This document shows, piece by piece, positions 7,237-15,021 of a stretch of DNA of 32,740 bases. The translations under genes and the position numbers were made by a program. The notes below the pieces were generated by a model that was not told where the DNA came from, made no database searches, and saw nothing but the letters and a program-made list of their open reading frames with translations. This stretch comes from Elusimicrobiaceae bacterium (GTDB lineage Bacteria; Elusimicrobiota; Elusimicrobia; Elusimicrobiales; Elusimicrobiaceae). The stretch lies in NCBI GenBank assembly GCA_017646765.1, contig JAGCMD010000030.1, forward strand, positions 1 through 32,740. Direction: 5' to 3'. Each line of letters begins with the position of its first letter. The first letter of the stretch is position 1.

Positions 7237-7423
7237 TTAAGAAAGACGCTGTTTAAACGGTTTCGGTTTTTGAGAACGTGGCTTTTTGCCGACGGAGAAA
7301 GCTGTTTTAGGTCCATCGGTTGTTTTGATGGCTCAGACGGATATTTGCAATTTTGCTTTGTTTTTGCCAAAATCTTAAAAGCCGCTACTTTTCAGCGGAC
7401 ATTTTTACCTAGGACTAACAATT
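7237..7423 (+). promoter_or_regulatory. Long untranslated leader of nrdD with a hairpin before the ribosome-binding site
   Basis: About 180 nt separate the promoter from the start codon. Visible structure: CCATC/GATGG (about 7312-7330) and CCGCT/AGCGG (7382-7398), the latter followed by ACATTTTT, which could be a weak attenuator. AGGA at 7411 serves the ATG at 7424. I recognise no known riboswitch. The frame running through the leader gives an unconvincing peptide. Confidence 0.35.
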
Positions 7424-9484
7424 ATGGAAAACTCGGAAGTTATTACCCACATCGTCAAACGTGACGGAACTACGCAACAATTTGATTCGCGCAAAATTAC
7501 CAAAGCTATTGCCAAAGCGGCAGAAGCTACCGGCGAATTTGATGCAGATACCGCTAAAAAATTAACGATTCGCGTTATCAACATTATCCAACAGTTATAT
7601 TCGGATAATGTGCCTAATGTGGAAAATGTACAAGATATCGTGGAAGACGTACTTTTAACTTCCAATTATCACAAAACCGCTAAAGCGTATATTTTGTACC
7701 GCGACCAACACGCCCGTATGCGTGAAATTTCGTCCAAATTTAACGTAGACCTCGTAGACCAATACTTGCAGCAAATTGACTGGCAAGTCAACGAAAACAG
7801 CAACATGGGCTACTCTTTGCAAGGGCTTAACAACTATATTTCTTCGGAAATCAGCAAAGTATATTGGCTCAATAAAATTTATCCCGCCAACGTCAAACGC
7901 ATGCACTCGGAAGGCGATTTTCACTTGCACGATTTAGGGCTTTTGGGCGCGTACTGCGTCGGTTGGGATTTGCAAGATTTACTGTTAAGCGGTTTTACCG
8001 GTGTGGTCGGAAAAGCGGAAAGTAAACCCGCCAAACACTTGCGCACCGCTTTAGGGCAAGTAGTCAACTTCTTCTATACCTTACAAGGCGAAAGTGCCGG
8101 CGCGCAAGCGTTTAGCAACTTTGATACCTTGCTTGCTCCGTTTATTTATTACGATAAACTCACGTACGATGAAGTCAAACAGGCGCTCCAAGAATTTTTG
8201 TTTAACGTCAACGTACCCACCCGCGTCGGTTTCCAAACGCCGTTTACCAACCTAACTTTAGATTTAACCGTTCCGTCTTATTATAAAGACCAGCCGGTTA
8301 TCATCGGCGGGAAATTGCAGGACAAAACATACGGCGAATTCCAAAACGAAATGGATATGCTCAACCGCGCGTTCTGCGAAGTGATGCTCGCGGGCGACGC
8401 TAAAGGCCGCGTATTTACGTTCCCGATTCCCACCTATAATATTACGCGCGATTTTGATTGGGACAACCCCAAACTGACTCCTTTGTGGGAAATGACTGCC
8501 AAATACGGGATCCCGTACTTTGCTAACTTTATTAACTCGGACATGAACCCCGAAGACGCCCGCTCCATGTGCTGCCGTCTGCGCATTGATAACCGCGAAC
8601 TTCGTAAACGCGGCGGCGGACTTTTCGGTTCGGCTCCTTTGACGGGTTCTATCGGCGTGGTAACAATCAACTTGCCGCGTTTAGGGTATCTGTCCAAAAA
8701 CGAAGAAGATTTCTTTGCTAACTTAAAAGACCGCATGGAAGTAGCCAAAACAAGTTTGGAAATCAAACGCAAAGTTATTGAACGCTTTACCAAAGGCAAC
8801 CTCTATCCGTATATGAGTTTCTACTTGCGCTCGGTACGCCAACGCTTTAACGAGTATTGGAAAAACCACTTCTCCACGATCGGTCTGGTGGGCTTAAACG
8901 AAGCGGCTGTCAACCTCATCGGCGAAGATATCGGAACGGAAAAAGGCCGCAAATTTGCCGAGAAAGTATTAACTTTTATGCGCGAAACGTTAGTTAAATT
9001 CCAAGAAGAAACCGGCAACAACTATAACTTGGAAGCTACCCCGGCCGAGGGTACTTCGTACCGCCTCGCCAAGTTGGATAAAGAGCGTTACCCTGATATC
9101 ATCTGCGCCAACGAAGAATTGTACAAGCAAGGCCACCAGCCTTTCTATACCAACTCTTCGCAATTGCCGGTTAACTATACCGACGACGTATTTGAAATGT
9201 TGGACTTGCAAAGCACCATCCAATCTAAATACACCGGCGGAACGGTACAACATATTTTTACCGGCGAGCGCATTAAAGATTTAGAAGCTATGAAGAAGTT
9301 CATCCGCACCGTGTGTGAAAAGTACACCTTACCGTACTTCTCCATTACGCCGACGTTTAGCGTCTGCCCCAAGTGCGGCTACATTGAAGGCGAACATTTT
9401 GAATGCCCCAAGTGTAAAGCCGAACGGATGCAGGAGTTGGAACACAAGGTAAAAATGTTGGAAGAACAGCTTTACAGTAAATAA
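7424..9484 (+). CDS. nrdD: Class III anaerobic ribonucleoside-triphosphate reductase, catalytic chain lacking the glycyl-radical domain
   Basis: 686 residues. An N-terminal ATP-cone (VKRDGTTQQFDSRKITKAI, about 8-95) is followed by the NrdD barrel with adjacent cysteines in SMCCRL (C383, C384), the RKRGGGLFGSAPLTGS loop and TINLPRLGY. Near the end the zinc-finger cysteines are present (C648, C651, C661, C664). In ordinary NrdD a short link then leads to the glycyl-radical loop. Here the chain instead continues into a heptad helix (L672, V676, L679, L683) and stops. No RVxGY motif occurs in the protein. The missing piece is encoded by 9633-9860, so the enzyme reduces NTPs to dNTPs only if the two chains assemble. 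Confidence 0.95.
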   Translation: MENSEVITHIVKRDGTTQQFDSRKITKAIAKAAEATGEFDADTAKKLTIRVINIIQQLYSDNVPNVENVQDIVEDVLLTSNYHKTAKAYILYRDQHARMREISSKFNVDLVDQYLQQIDWQVNENSNMGYSLQGLNNYISSEISKVYWLNKIYPANVKRMHSEGDFHLHDLGLLGAYCVGWDLQDLLLSGFTGVVGKAESKPAKHLRTALGQVVNFFYTLQGESAGAQAFSNFDTLLAPFIYYDKLTYDEVKQALQEFLFNVNVPTRVGFQTPFTNLTLDLTVPSYYKDQPVIIGGKLQDKTYGEFQNEMDMLNRAFCEVMLAGDAKGRVFTFPIPTYNITRDFDWDNPKLTPLWEMTAKYGIPYFANFINSDMNPEDARSMCCRLRIDNRELRKRGGGLFGSAPLTGSIGVVTINLPRLGYLSKNEEDFFANLKDRMEVAKTSLEIKRKVIERFTKGNLYPYMSFYLRSVRQRFNEYWKNHFSTIGLVGLNEAAVNLIGEDIGTEKGRKFAEKVLTFMRETLVKFQEETGNNYNLEATPAEGTSYRLAKLDKERYPDIICANEELYKQGHQPFYTNSSQLPVNYTDDVFEMLDLQSTIQSKYTGGTVQHIFTGERIKDLEAMKKFIRTVCEKYTLPYFSITPTFSVCPKCGYIEGEHFECPKCKAERMQELEHKVKMLEEQLYSK

Positions 9485-9632
9485 ATACCTTTTTTGGGTT
9501 ATCTTCTCTTGGTGGGTAACCCAAAAAAGCAGTTGCATCCGCAACTCTAAAAATACATAATAAAAAAGCGAGTTATCACGGACTCGCTACGGCTCGGCCC
9601 TAAGCCGGCCTAAGATAATTAGGAGAGTTACT
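9485..9632 (+). other. Intercistronic hairpin array between nrdD and the radical-domain gene
   Basis: Four stem-loops follow each other: CTTTTTTGGGTTA/TAACCCAAAAAAG (9489-9529), AGTTGC/GCAACT (9531-9546), AGCGAGT/ACTCGCT (9567-9588) and CGGCT/AGCCG (9590-9607). None is followed by a T run in the plus direction, so they look like processing or stability elements rather than terminators. The ribosome-binding site AGGAGAG follows at 9621. Confidence 0.7.
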
Positions 9633-9860
9633 ATGACCGCACAAGAAAAACAAGCTGTAGAAAATAAAATTTCCGAACTTAAACAAGAAATGAACGATGT
9701 ACACGGTTCTAAATGTGAAGTTTACTCCCGCGTGGTAGGTTATTTGCGCCCGGTGCAAAACTGGAATAAAGGCAAAAAAGAAGAATTTGGGATGCGCAAA
9801 AACATGAACGTCAACAATTGCAATTGCTCCTGCGGTTGCGATTGCGCCAGTGACAAATAA
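9633..9860 (+). CDS. Stand-alone glycyl-radical domain of class III ribonucleotide reductase
   Basis: 75 residues in three parts. Residues 5-23 form a heptad helix (V9, I13, L16, M20, V23 in a/d spacing). Residues 28-56 carry CEVYSRVVGYLRPVQNWNKG and KKEEF, which is the C-terminal glycyl-radical loop of NrdD with Gly36 as the radical site. The tail CNCSCGCDC (63-71) has five cysteines in nine residues and is not part of the usual loop. The upstream NrdD lacks exactly this segment. With its own ribosome-binding site 148 nt after nrdD and 27 nt before the activase nrdG, it is best read as the second subunit of a split NrdD. It resembles the spare-part protein GrcA (YfiD) of pyruvate formate-lyase in concept, but the main chain here has no radical loop of its own. 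Confidence 0.88.
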   Translation: MTAQEKQAVENKISELKQEMNDVHGSKCEVYSRVVGYLRPVQNWNKGKKEEFGMRKNMNVNNCNCSCGCDCASDK

Positions 9861-9887
9861 TTTCTACGTAAAGGGCGGCGTGCTCGG

Positions 9888-10511
9888 ATGAAAATCGGCG
9901 GACTGATTAAATTTACGCTTATTGATTTTCCGGGGCATCCAGCAGCGGTAATTTTTACCCAAGGGTGTAATTTCCGTTGCCGTTACTGCCACAATCCGGA
10001 GCTGGTGTACCCGCATTTATTCACCGAGCCCGCCCCCTTAGAAGAAATCTTATCCTTTTTACAACGCCGCCAGGGTACCCTGGAAGGCGTTGTTGTTTCC
10101 GGGGGGGAACCGACGCTGCATGACGATTTGCCGGCGTTTATGGCCCGAATAAAAGCGTTTGGTTATGCCGTTAAGTTGGATACCAACGGCACGCGCCCGG
10201 AGATGATTCAAGAACTCATAGACAAAAAACTGGTTGATTATATCGCCATGGATTTAAAAGCTCCGTTGGAAAAATACGCGCTGATTACCGGCACGGATAC
10301 CAATCCGGAGATTTTGACCCGTTCTATGGATATTATCCGCAAAAGCGGCTTAGCTTATGAGTTCCGCACTACCTACGATAAAGAAGTCTTAACGGACGGC
10401 GATATTGAAGCCTTAAAAAAACTGACCGGCAACATACACTACCGCGTGCAAGAGTGCTTGCCGGTTGCTAAAGAGAAAGCCGCTCTTAAGGTGCTGCATA
10501 AAGAAATTTAG
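9888..10511 (+). CDS. nrdG: Anaerobic ribonucleotide reductase activating protein (radical SAM)
   Basis: 207 residues. The radical-SAM cysteines are in CNFRCRYC (C27, C31, C34; CxxxCxxC), followed by the SAM-binding motif VVSGGEPT and the strand KLDTNG. The opening KFTLIDFPG is typical of NrdG-type activases. It generates the glycyl radical by cleaving S-adenosylmethionine at a 4Fe-4S cluster; here its target is presumably Gly36 of the 75-aa protein directly upstream. Gene order nrdD, radical domain, nrdG supports one operon. Confidence 0.93.
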   Translation: MKIGGLIKFTLIDFPGHPAAVIFTQGCNFRCRYCHNPELVYPHLFTEPAPLEEILSFLQRRQGTLEGVVVSGGEPTLHDDLPAFMARIKAFGYAVKLDTNGTRPEMIQELIDKKLVDYIAMDLKAPLEKYALITGTDTNPEILTRSMDIIRKSGLAYEFRTTYDKEVLTDGDIEALKKLTGNIHYRVQECLPVAKEKAALKVLHKEI

Positions 10512-10533
10512 GCGTTTTCCCGACGGGGAAATT

Positions 10534-11490
10534 ATGAACACACTAAATCTTTGTTTGGCTTGCGACGATAATTATGCGCCCTATATGGGGATGGCTATTT
10601 TTTCCGCTTTAAAAAATGCTGCCCCGCAAGATAAATTCCATTTCTACATCTTAGATAATAAAATTTCGGCTGCCGGTAAAAAGAAAATAGAATCGTTGCG
10701 TGCCGCCTATCCGTTTGAGTTGACCTACCTGCCGTTAGACGAAAAACTCTTTGCCGCGTGCGACGTTAAACGTGCCCAATGGACGTTATCTATTTTCGGT
10801 CGTTACTTGATACCTAAACTTATCCCGGAAGACAAAGTCCTGTATTTAGATTGCGACGTGATGGTGCGCGGAAGTTTGCAAGATTTGTGGGAGACGGACC
10901 TGACCGATTACTACATAGCGGGTGTGCCCGATTACAATGTTATTTTCCGCGGCCGGTTAAAAGAGCGTTTTGGGGCAGATTTTAAAGTAGAAGAATATGT
11001 CAATTCCGGCGTACTGCTGATTAATAACCAAAAATGGCGGGCGGAAAATTTATTTGAAAAATTGTTAGATTACTCCGTCAAAAATGCGAGTTCGTTGCAA
11101 TACCCCGACCAAGATGCCATCAATTTTATTTGCCGGGAACATAAAAAAATGCTGCCCGATTATTATAATGTAAGAAGTTATTTGTATAAACCCGATTTAT
11201 TTTTACATCATCCGCGTTTTAATGAAATTATACAGGCCCCCAAGAAGGCAATTATACGGCATTTTGCCCCGTGGAAAAAGAACTTTTTTGCTCCGCACCG
11301 GCAAGAATACTTGGATTTAATGCGTGTAAGCCCGTGGGCGGACCATATCCCCCAAGATGACAACCGCGTGTGGGGTTGGACGAAACTAATAGCACGGTAT
11401 TTGGGACGTCATCCGTTTTGTTTTCTGCTGCCTAAATTTTACCGGCGTTGGTATTACCGCGGGTCGGCTTGTTTGTTTTTAGATGATTAA
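10534..11490 (+). CDS. Glycosyltransferase family 8 protein
   Basis: 318 residues from the ATG at 10534. A longer frame opens at 10465 but would overlap nrdG by 47 bases, and GACGGGGAA precedes the chosen start. The opening LNLCLACDDNYAPYMGM is the typical GT8 start. YLDCDVMVRG holds the metal-binding DxD-type motif (D106-D108), and VNSGVLLINNQKWR follows. GT8 enzymes transfer glucose or galactose from nucleotide sugars, often to lipopolysaccharide core. The acceptor is unknown. It has no membrane segment and lies at the end of the nrd cluster, probably by read-through rather than shared function. Confidence 0.87.
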   Translation: MNTLNLCLACDDNYAPYMGMAIFSALKNAAPQDKFHFYILDNKISAAGKKKIESLRAAYPFELTYLPLDEKLFAACDVKRAQWTLSIFGRYLIPKLIPEDKVLYLDCDVMVRGSLQDLWETDLTDYYIAGVPDYNVIFRGRLKERFGADFKVEEYVNSGVLLINNQKWRAENLFEKLLDYSVKNASSLQYPDQDAINFICREHKKMLPDYYNVRSYLYKPDLFLHHPRFNEIIQAPKKAIIRHFAPWKKNFFAPHRQEYLDLMRVSPWADHIPQDDNRVWGWTKLIARYLGRHPFCFLLPKFYRRWYYRGSACLFLDD

Positions 11491-11530
11491 CTGCGTCTGA
11501 TATGTTAGGCGGGTTCCGGCAAAAAATTAT

Positions 11531-12775
11531 ATGCACTTACCGCAAGAATTTATTTCCTATACTGCTGCACTGTTTGGGGCTGAGCGTTGGCAATGGTTTT
11601 TAAACGCCTTAAACCAAGAACCCGTTACCAGCGTTCGTTTCAACCCGTTTAAGTATTCGGGAGAGCCGGTCTTTACATCTAGGGTCCCTGTGCCGTGGTG
11701 TAAAGAGGGGTATTGGCTGTCCGAACGTCCTAATTTTACGTTAGACCCGCTTTTCCATGCCGGAGTTTATTATGTGCAAGAGGCGGGCTCGCTATTTTTG
11801 GACCACGTATTGCGTACACACGTATCTTCACCGGTGTTGGCCCTTGATTTATGTGCGGCACCGGGGGGAAAGTCTACCTTGATGCGCGCAGCCTTGCCCG
11901 AAGGTTCTGTGCTAATTAGCAACGAGCCGGACCGCCGCCGCGCGAATATACTCTTGGAAAATATGCTTAAACAAGGCCACCCGGACGTACTTGTAACGCA
12001 CAATTACGCGCATGATTTTGCCAAAACGGATTGGATGTTTGACGTGATTTTGACCGACGTGCCTTGCTCGGGCGAAGGGCTTTTTCGCCGGGATGAGGGG
12101 GCTGTTAACGAGTGGAGTTTATCCAATGTGCAATTTTGCCAACGACGCCAACGTCAAATTCTGCAAGATGTTTGGCCGTGCTTGCGCCCTGGCGGTTTTT
12201 TAATTTACAGTACGTGTACGTTTAACACTTGCGAAAACGAAGAAAACGTGCGCTTTATAGCGGAAGAATTGGGTGCGGAAATTTTACCCGTTCCTATAAA
12301 CCCCACGTGGCAAATCACCGGCTCTTTGCTTGGCGGCTTTGACGGCCCGGTGTATCGTTTTATCCCCGGCCTTACACAAAGCGAGGGCCTTTTTATGGCG
12401 GTGCTGCGTAAAAAGGGAACGCCGAGTAGGCCGCCTTTGTTGCCGGGAACCGCCAGACGACACGCGCAAACCCACCGCTTAATTCATTTGTTGTCCGATG
12501 GTATGCCACAGCCCGAACAAAAAGGAAAAGAACAAATACCTTCCGTCGCGCAGGCGCTTTGCGTCAATCTGCCGCCGGACAAATATCCGCGCGTGGAACT
12601 GTCTTTAGAACAAGCACGTCGCTACTTGCACCGCGAAAGTTTTACCTTACCCGCCGCTACTCCCCAAGGGTTTGTTGTGGTCACGTACAAAAACCATCCG
12701 CTTGGATTTATGAAAAATTTAGGCGACAGAGCCAATAATTTGTATCCCAAAAATTGGGCCATACGCAAATTGTAA
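11531..12775 (+). CDS. RsmF/YebU-type 16S rRNA m5C methyltransferase
   Basis: 414 residues of the NOL1/NOP2/Sun family. SAM-binding LDLCAAPGGKST (about 105-116) is followed by TDVPCSGEG (C179) and the catalytic YSTCTF (C229). The C-terminal region (about 300-414) has the RsmF-like arrangement ending in PLGFMKNLGDRANNLYP. It methylates cytosine in ribosomal RNA using SAM; RsmF acts on C1407 of 16S in E. coli, but the exact position here cannot be read. The ribosome-binding site is weak (GGCGGG about 15 nt upstream). Confidence 0.87.
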   Translation: MHLPQEFISYTAALFGAERWQWFLNALNQEPVTSVRFNPFKYSGEPVFTSRVPVPWCKEGYWLSERPNFTLDPLFHAGVYYVQEAGSLFLDHVLRTHVSSPVLALDLCAAPGGKSTLMRAALPEGSVLISNEPDRRRANILLENMLKQGHPDVLVTHNYAHDFAKTDWMFDVILTDVPCSGEGLFRRDEGAVNEWSLSNVQFCQRRQRQILQDVWPCLRPGGFLIYSTCTFNTCENEENVRFIAEELGAEILPVPINPTWQITGSLLGGFDGPVYRFIPGLTQSEGLFMAVLRKKGTPSRPPLLPGTARRHAQTHRLIHLLSDGMPQPEQKGKEQIPSVAQALCVNLPPDKYPRVELSLEQARRYLHRESFTLPAATPQGFVVVTYKNHPLGFMKNLGDRANNLYPKNWAIRKL

Positions 12776-12781
12776 AATTGC

Positions 12782-12787
12782 TACAAT
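12782..12787 (+). promoter_or_regulatory. Extended -10 promoter of the preA-like gene
   Basis: TTGC-TACAAT, the same extended -10 seen before the tldD-like gene. It lies 28 nt before the start at 12816, which has a TAGGAG ribosome-binding site. Confidence 0.5.
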
Positions 12788-12815
12788 GAAATAAAATTAC
12801 TTAATAGGAGTATTT

Positions 12816-14006
12816 ATGTCCCATATTCTACGAACTTCTTTTTTAGGAATTGATTTTGAAAACCCGTTTTTGCTCGCGTCAGCACCTCCGACGGCTTTGG
12901 TAGAAAGCATTGACAAGGCTTTTGAAATGGGGTGGGGAGGAGCCGTCCTTAAAACAATCACTCCCGACGATTTGGAGATGAACGAGGCCAGTCCGCGTTA
13001 TGCTGTTTTGCAAGATAAAAAACGCATTATCGGGTTTCAAAATATTGAGTTGTTAAGTCACCAAACCGTTAAATACTGGTGTGACGGAATTAAGTTCTTA
13101 AAACAAAAACATCCACACAAAGTTGTCATTGCCAGCATCATGGCTCCTGTGACTAAAGACGCTTGGCAAGATTTGGTTAGAACGCTTAATAATACGCCGG
13201 CCGATGCGTTTGAACTTAATTTTTCATGTCCGCACGGTATGCCGGAAAAAGGAATCGGTATGGCTATCGGCACGGATGCCGATATCTCTGCCCAAATTAC
13301 ACGTTGGGTTAAAGAAGTAGCCCAAAAACCGGTATTTGTTAAACTTTCCCCCAACGTAACCGATATTGTCCGCATAGCCCGTTCGGTAGAAAATGCCCAG
13401 GCGGACGGCTTGGCTGCTATCAACACCGTGCAGGGATTTATGGGGATAGACCTAAATACGTTTGACCCGATACTTAACGTCAACGGCAAAACCGCGTACG
13501 GCGGGTGTTCCGGGCCGATAGTTAAACCGATAGGACTCCGTTGCGTGGCACAAATTCGTCAAGTCAGTAGACTGCCCATTTTGGGTCAAGGTGGAATTTC
13601 CAACTGGGAAGATGCCGCGCAATATATAGCTGTCGGAGCGGACGCCGTACAAGTTTGTACGGAAGTTATGCTAAACGGTTATAAGGTTATCGGCCCGATG
13701 GTAAAAGGGTTGCAATCTTATTTGGACGAAAAAGGATTTGCTGATTTAAGTGTCCTTAAAAATAAAGCGATTGAGCGCATTAGCTCGCACAAAGATTTAC
13801 AAAAAACGCCGCTCACGTATCCGCAAATTACGCATGATAAATGCGGCCGTTGCGGCAAATGCGTAACTATTTGTAGCGAGTCCGAACATCAGGCCCTGCG
13901 CTTAGAAGACGGATATATTACCCTGGATAAAACCCGTTGTGTCGGATGTGGTTTGTGCCGGTTTGTTTGCCCGGCCGGGGCTATCATCCCTGAAAAACAG
14001 AATTGA
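12816..14006 (+). CDS. PreA-like dihydropyrimidine dehydrogenase subunit with two 4Fe-4S clusters
   Basis: 396 residues. The N-terminal barrel has NPFLLASAPPT and the active-site loop NFSCPHGMPEKGIGMAIG, whose Cys138 corresponds to the catalytic cysteine of dihydropyrimidine dehydrogenase. The C terminus holds two ferredoxin motifs (CGRCGKCVTIC and CVGCGLCRFVCP). Together these mark the PreA subunit, which interconverts uracil or thymine and the dihydropyrimidine using an FMN site. The usual partner PreT (FAD/NADH subunit) is not in the window, so it is encoded elsewhere or electrons come from another donor. A dihydroorotate dehydrogenase is less likely given the fused ferredoxin domain. Confidence 0.88.
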   Translation: MSHILRTSFLGIDFENPFLLASAPPTALVESIDKAFEMGWGGAVLKTITPDDLEMNEASPRYAVLQDKKRIIGFQNIELLSHQTVKYWCDGIKFLKQKHPHKVVIASIMAPVTKDAWQDLVRTLNNTPADAFELNFSCPHGMPEKGIGMAIGTDADISAQITRWVKEVAQKPVFVKLSPNVTDIVRIARSVENAQADGLAAINTVQGFMGIDLNTFDPILNVNGKTAYGGCSGPIVKPIGLRCVAQIRQVSRLPILGQGGISNWEDAAQYIAVGADAVQVCTEVMLNGYKVIGPMVKGLQSYLDEKGFADLSVLKNKAIERISSHKDLQKTPLTYPQITHDKCGRCGKCVTICSESEHQALRLEDGYITLDKTRCVGCGLCRFVCPAGAIIPEKQN

Positions 14007-14030
14007 TGCTTTTTGCTTCGCGCAGAAGAG

Positions 14031-14061
14031 CCGTCCCTTACATTTGTAAGGGACGGTTTTT
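14031..14061 (+). terminator. Terminator after the preA-like gene
   Basis: CCGTCCCTTAC (14031-14041) pairs with GTAAGGGACGG (14046-14056), followed by five T. It touches the stop codon of the convergent PAP2 gene. Confidence 0.88.
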
Positions 14062-15008
14062 CAGGTATGAGATTTTTTACCGGTAAATCGTTTTAAGATA
14101 AGCGGATAGAGTGCAATAATATAAAATACAATAACGGCTGACCACACCAAGGAACCCGCTTGCGCTCCGAACAAGTGTTTAAGGGGTTTGCCTGCAAAGG
14201 CAAGCAGCAAGTACAACGGAAGAAGCCCGGCAAGGCAATAAGCAACCCCTTTTAGATTTAATCCGGTCTCTTTAAAACGTATCCATGTCTTTTCTATATA
14301 ACGTGCCGCACAAAAAGCCAGTAACGCGCCAATACCCTCAAACGCTCCTTTAAGCATTTTATGCGGATTTACTAGCAATTTGCCGTTTACATAATCTAGC
14401 GGATAAGGTTTATAAAGTATATAAATAATTGCCAAGACGCACACGGTCGCGGTAAGAAGAAGCCATTTGTTTTCTTTCTCTGGGTGTTTTTCAAAGTAAG
14501 CATTCGCTTTCCAAACTGCGCCTAAACAACCCACGCTTAATAGAAACCCTACGACTACATCTTGCGGTGTATGAACGCCTAAGTAGTTGCGCGAGAGTCC
14601 GGTCAGTAGGGCTAATATCACACAAATTATTGTTAAAATTTTCGTTTGTTTTTTCTGCCAAAAAGCTAGACCGGATCCTAAATACATTGCTGTTCCCATG
14701 GTTGTATGCCGGCTGGGAAACGAATAACTGCTAGGCAGTGATTTTACTGCTGGAACAATGCGGGGGTCTTTTACCCACGGACGGTACACGCACGCGGTTA
14801 GTTTAATCAGGGCTGTCAAAAATTCGCATAAGAACAAAGCTTCCAATGTCAAAAGTCCGCGTTTTTTATCCCAACCCCAATAAATAAAAACCGGAAAAAG
14901 TAGCAAGTAAGAAATGCTAAATGCCGATAACTCTTGCATAAACGGAGTGAAAACTCCGTGTGTACTCAGGCGGAAATCTTGCCACCAAAGAAGATAGTTG
15001 ATATCCAT
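14061..15008 (-). CDS. PAP2-family membrane phosphatase
   Basis: 315 residues from the ATG at 15008. A TTG start at 15044 would extend it by 12 residues into the upstream gene, but the sequence from the ATG (MDINYLLWWQDFR) is already a typical PAP2 N terminus. The three PAP2 signatures are present: K69 with RP at 76-77, PSRH (98-101), and SR (139-140) to H146. Several membrane helices surround them and continue for about 140 residues past the motif. PAP2 enzymes remove phosphate from lipid phosphates or pyrophosphates such as undecaprenyl pyrophosphate. It is the third gene of an operon with a polyprenol-kinase-like protein. Confidence 0.87.
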   Translation of the reverse strand: MDINYLLWWQDFRLSTHGVFTPFMQELSAFSISYLLLFPVFIYWGWDKKRGLLTLEALFLCEFLTALIKLTACVYRPWVKDPRIVPAVKSLPSSYSFPSRHTTMGTAMYLGSGLAFWQKKQTKILTIICVILALLTGLSRNYLGVHTPQDVVVGFLLSVGCLGAVWKANAYFEKHPEKENKWLLLTATVCVLAIIYILYKPYPLDYVNGKLLVNPHKMLKGAFEGIGALLAFCAARYIEKTWIRFKETGLNLKGVAYCLAGLLPLYLLLAFAGKPLKHLFGAQAGSLVWSAVIVFYIIALYPLILKRFTGKKSHT

Positions 15009-15021
15009 AGTCGTTTGTCCG

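Noticed and set aside
7270-7464. A leader peptide or protein of 64 codons before nrdD
   Set aside because: It has no ribosome-binding site, overlaps nrdD by about 40 bases in another frame, and its composition is not protein-like.
9489-9529. Rho-independent terminator after nrdD
   Set aside because: The stem is strong, but its 3' arm ends in AAAAAAG and is followed by CAG, not by a T run, so it does not fit an intrinsic terminator on the plus strand.
7424-9860. Simple frameshift or stop codon in an otherwise normal nrdD
   Set aside because: The two parts are separated by 148 nt of hairpins, the second has its own ribosome-binding site and start, and both carry extra heptad helices. No single-base change restores a normal protein.
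10465-10533. Upstream start for the GT8 gene
   Set aside because: It overlaps nrdG by 47 bases and adds a basic, non-family N terminus; the ATG at 10534 begins the GT8 fold directly and has a better ribosome-binding site.
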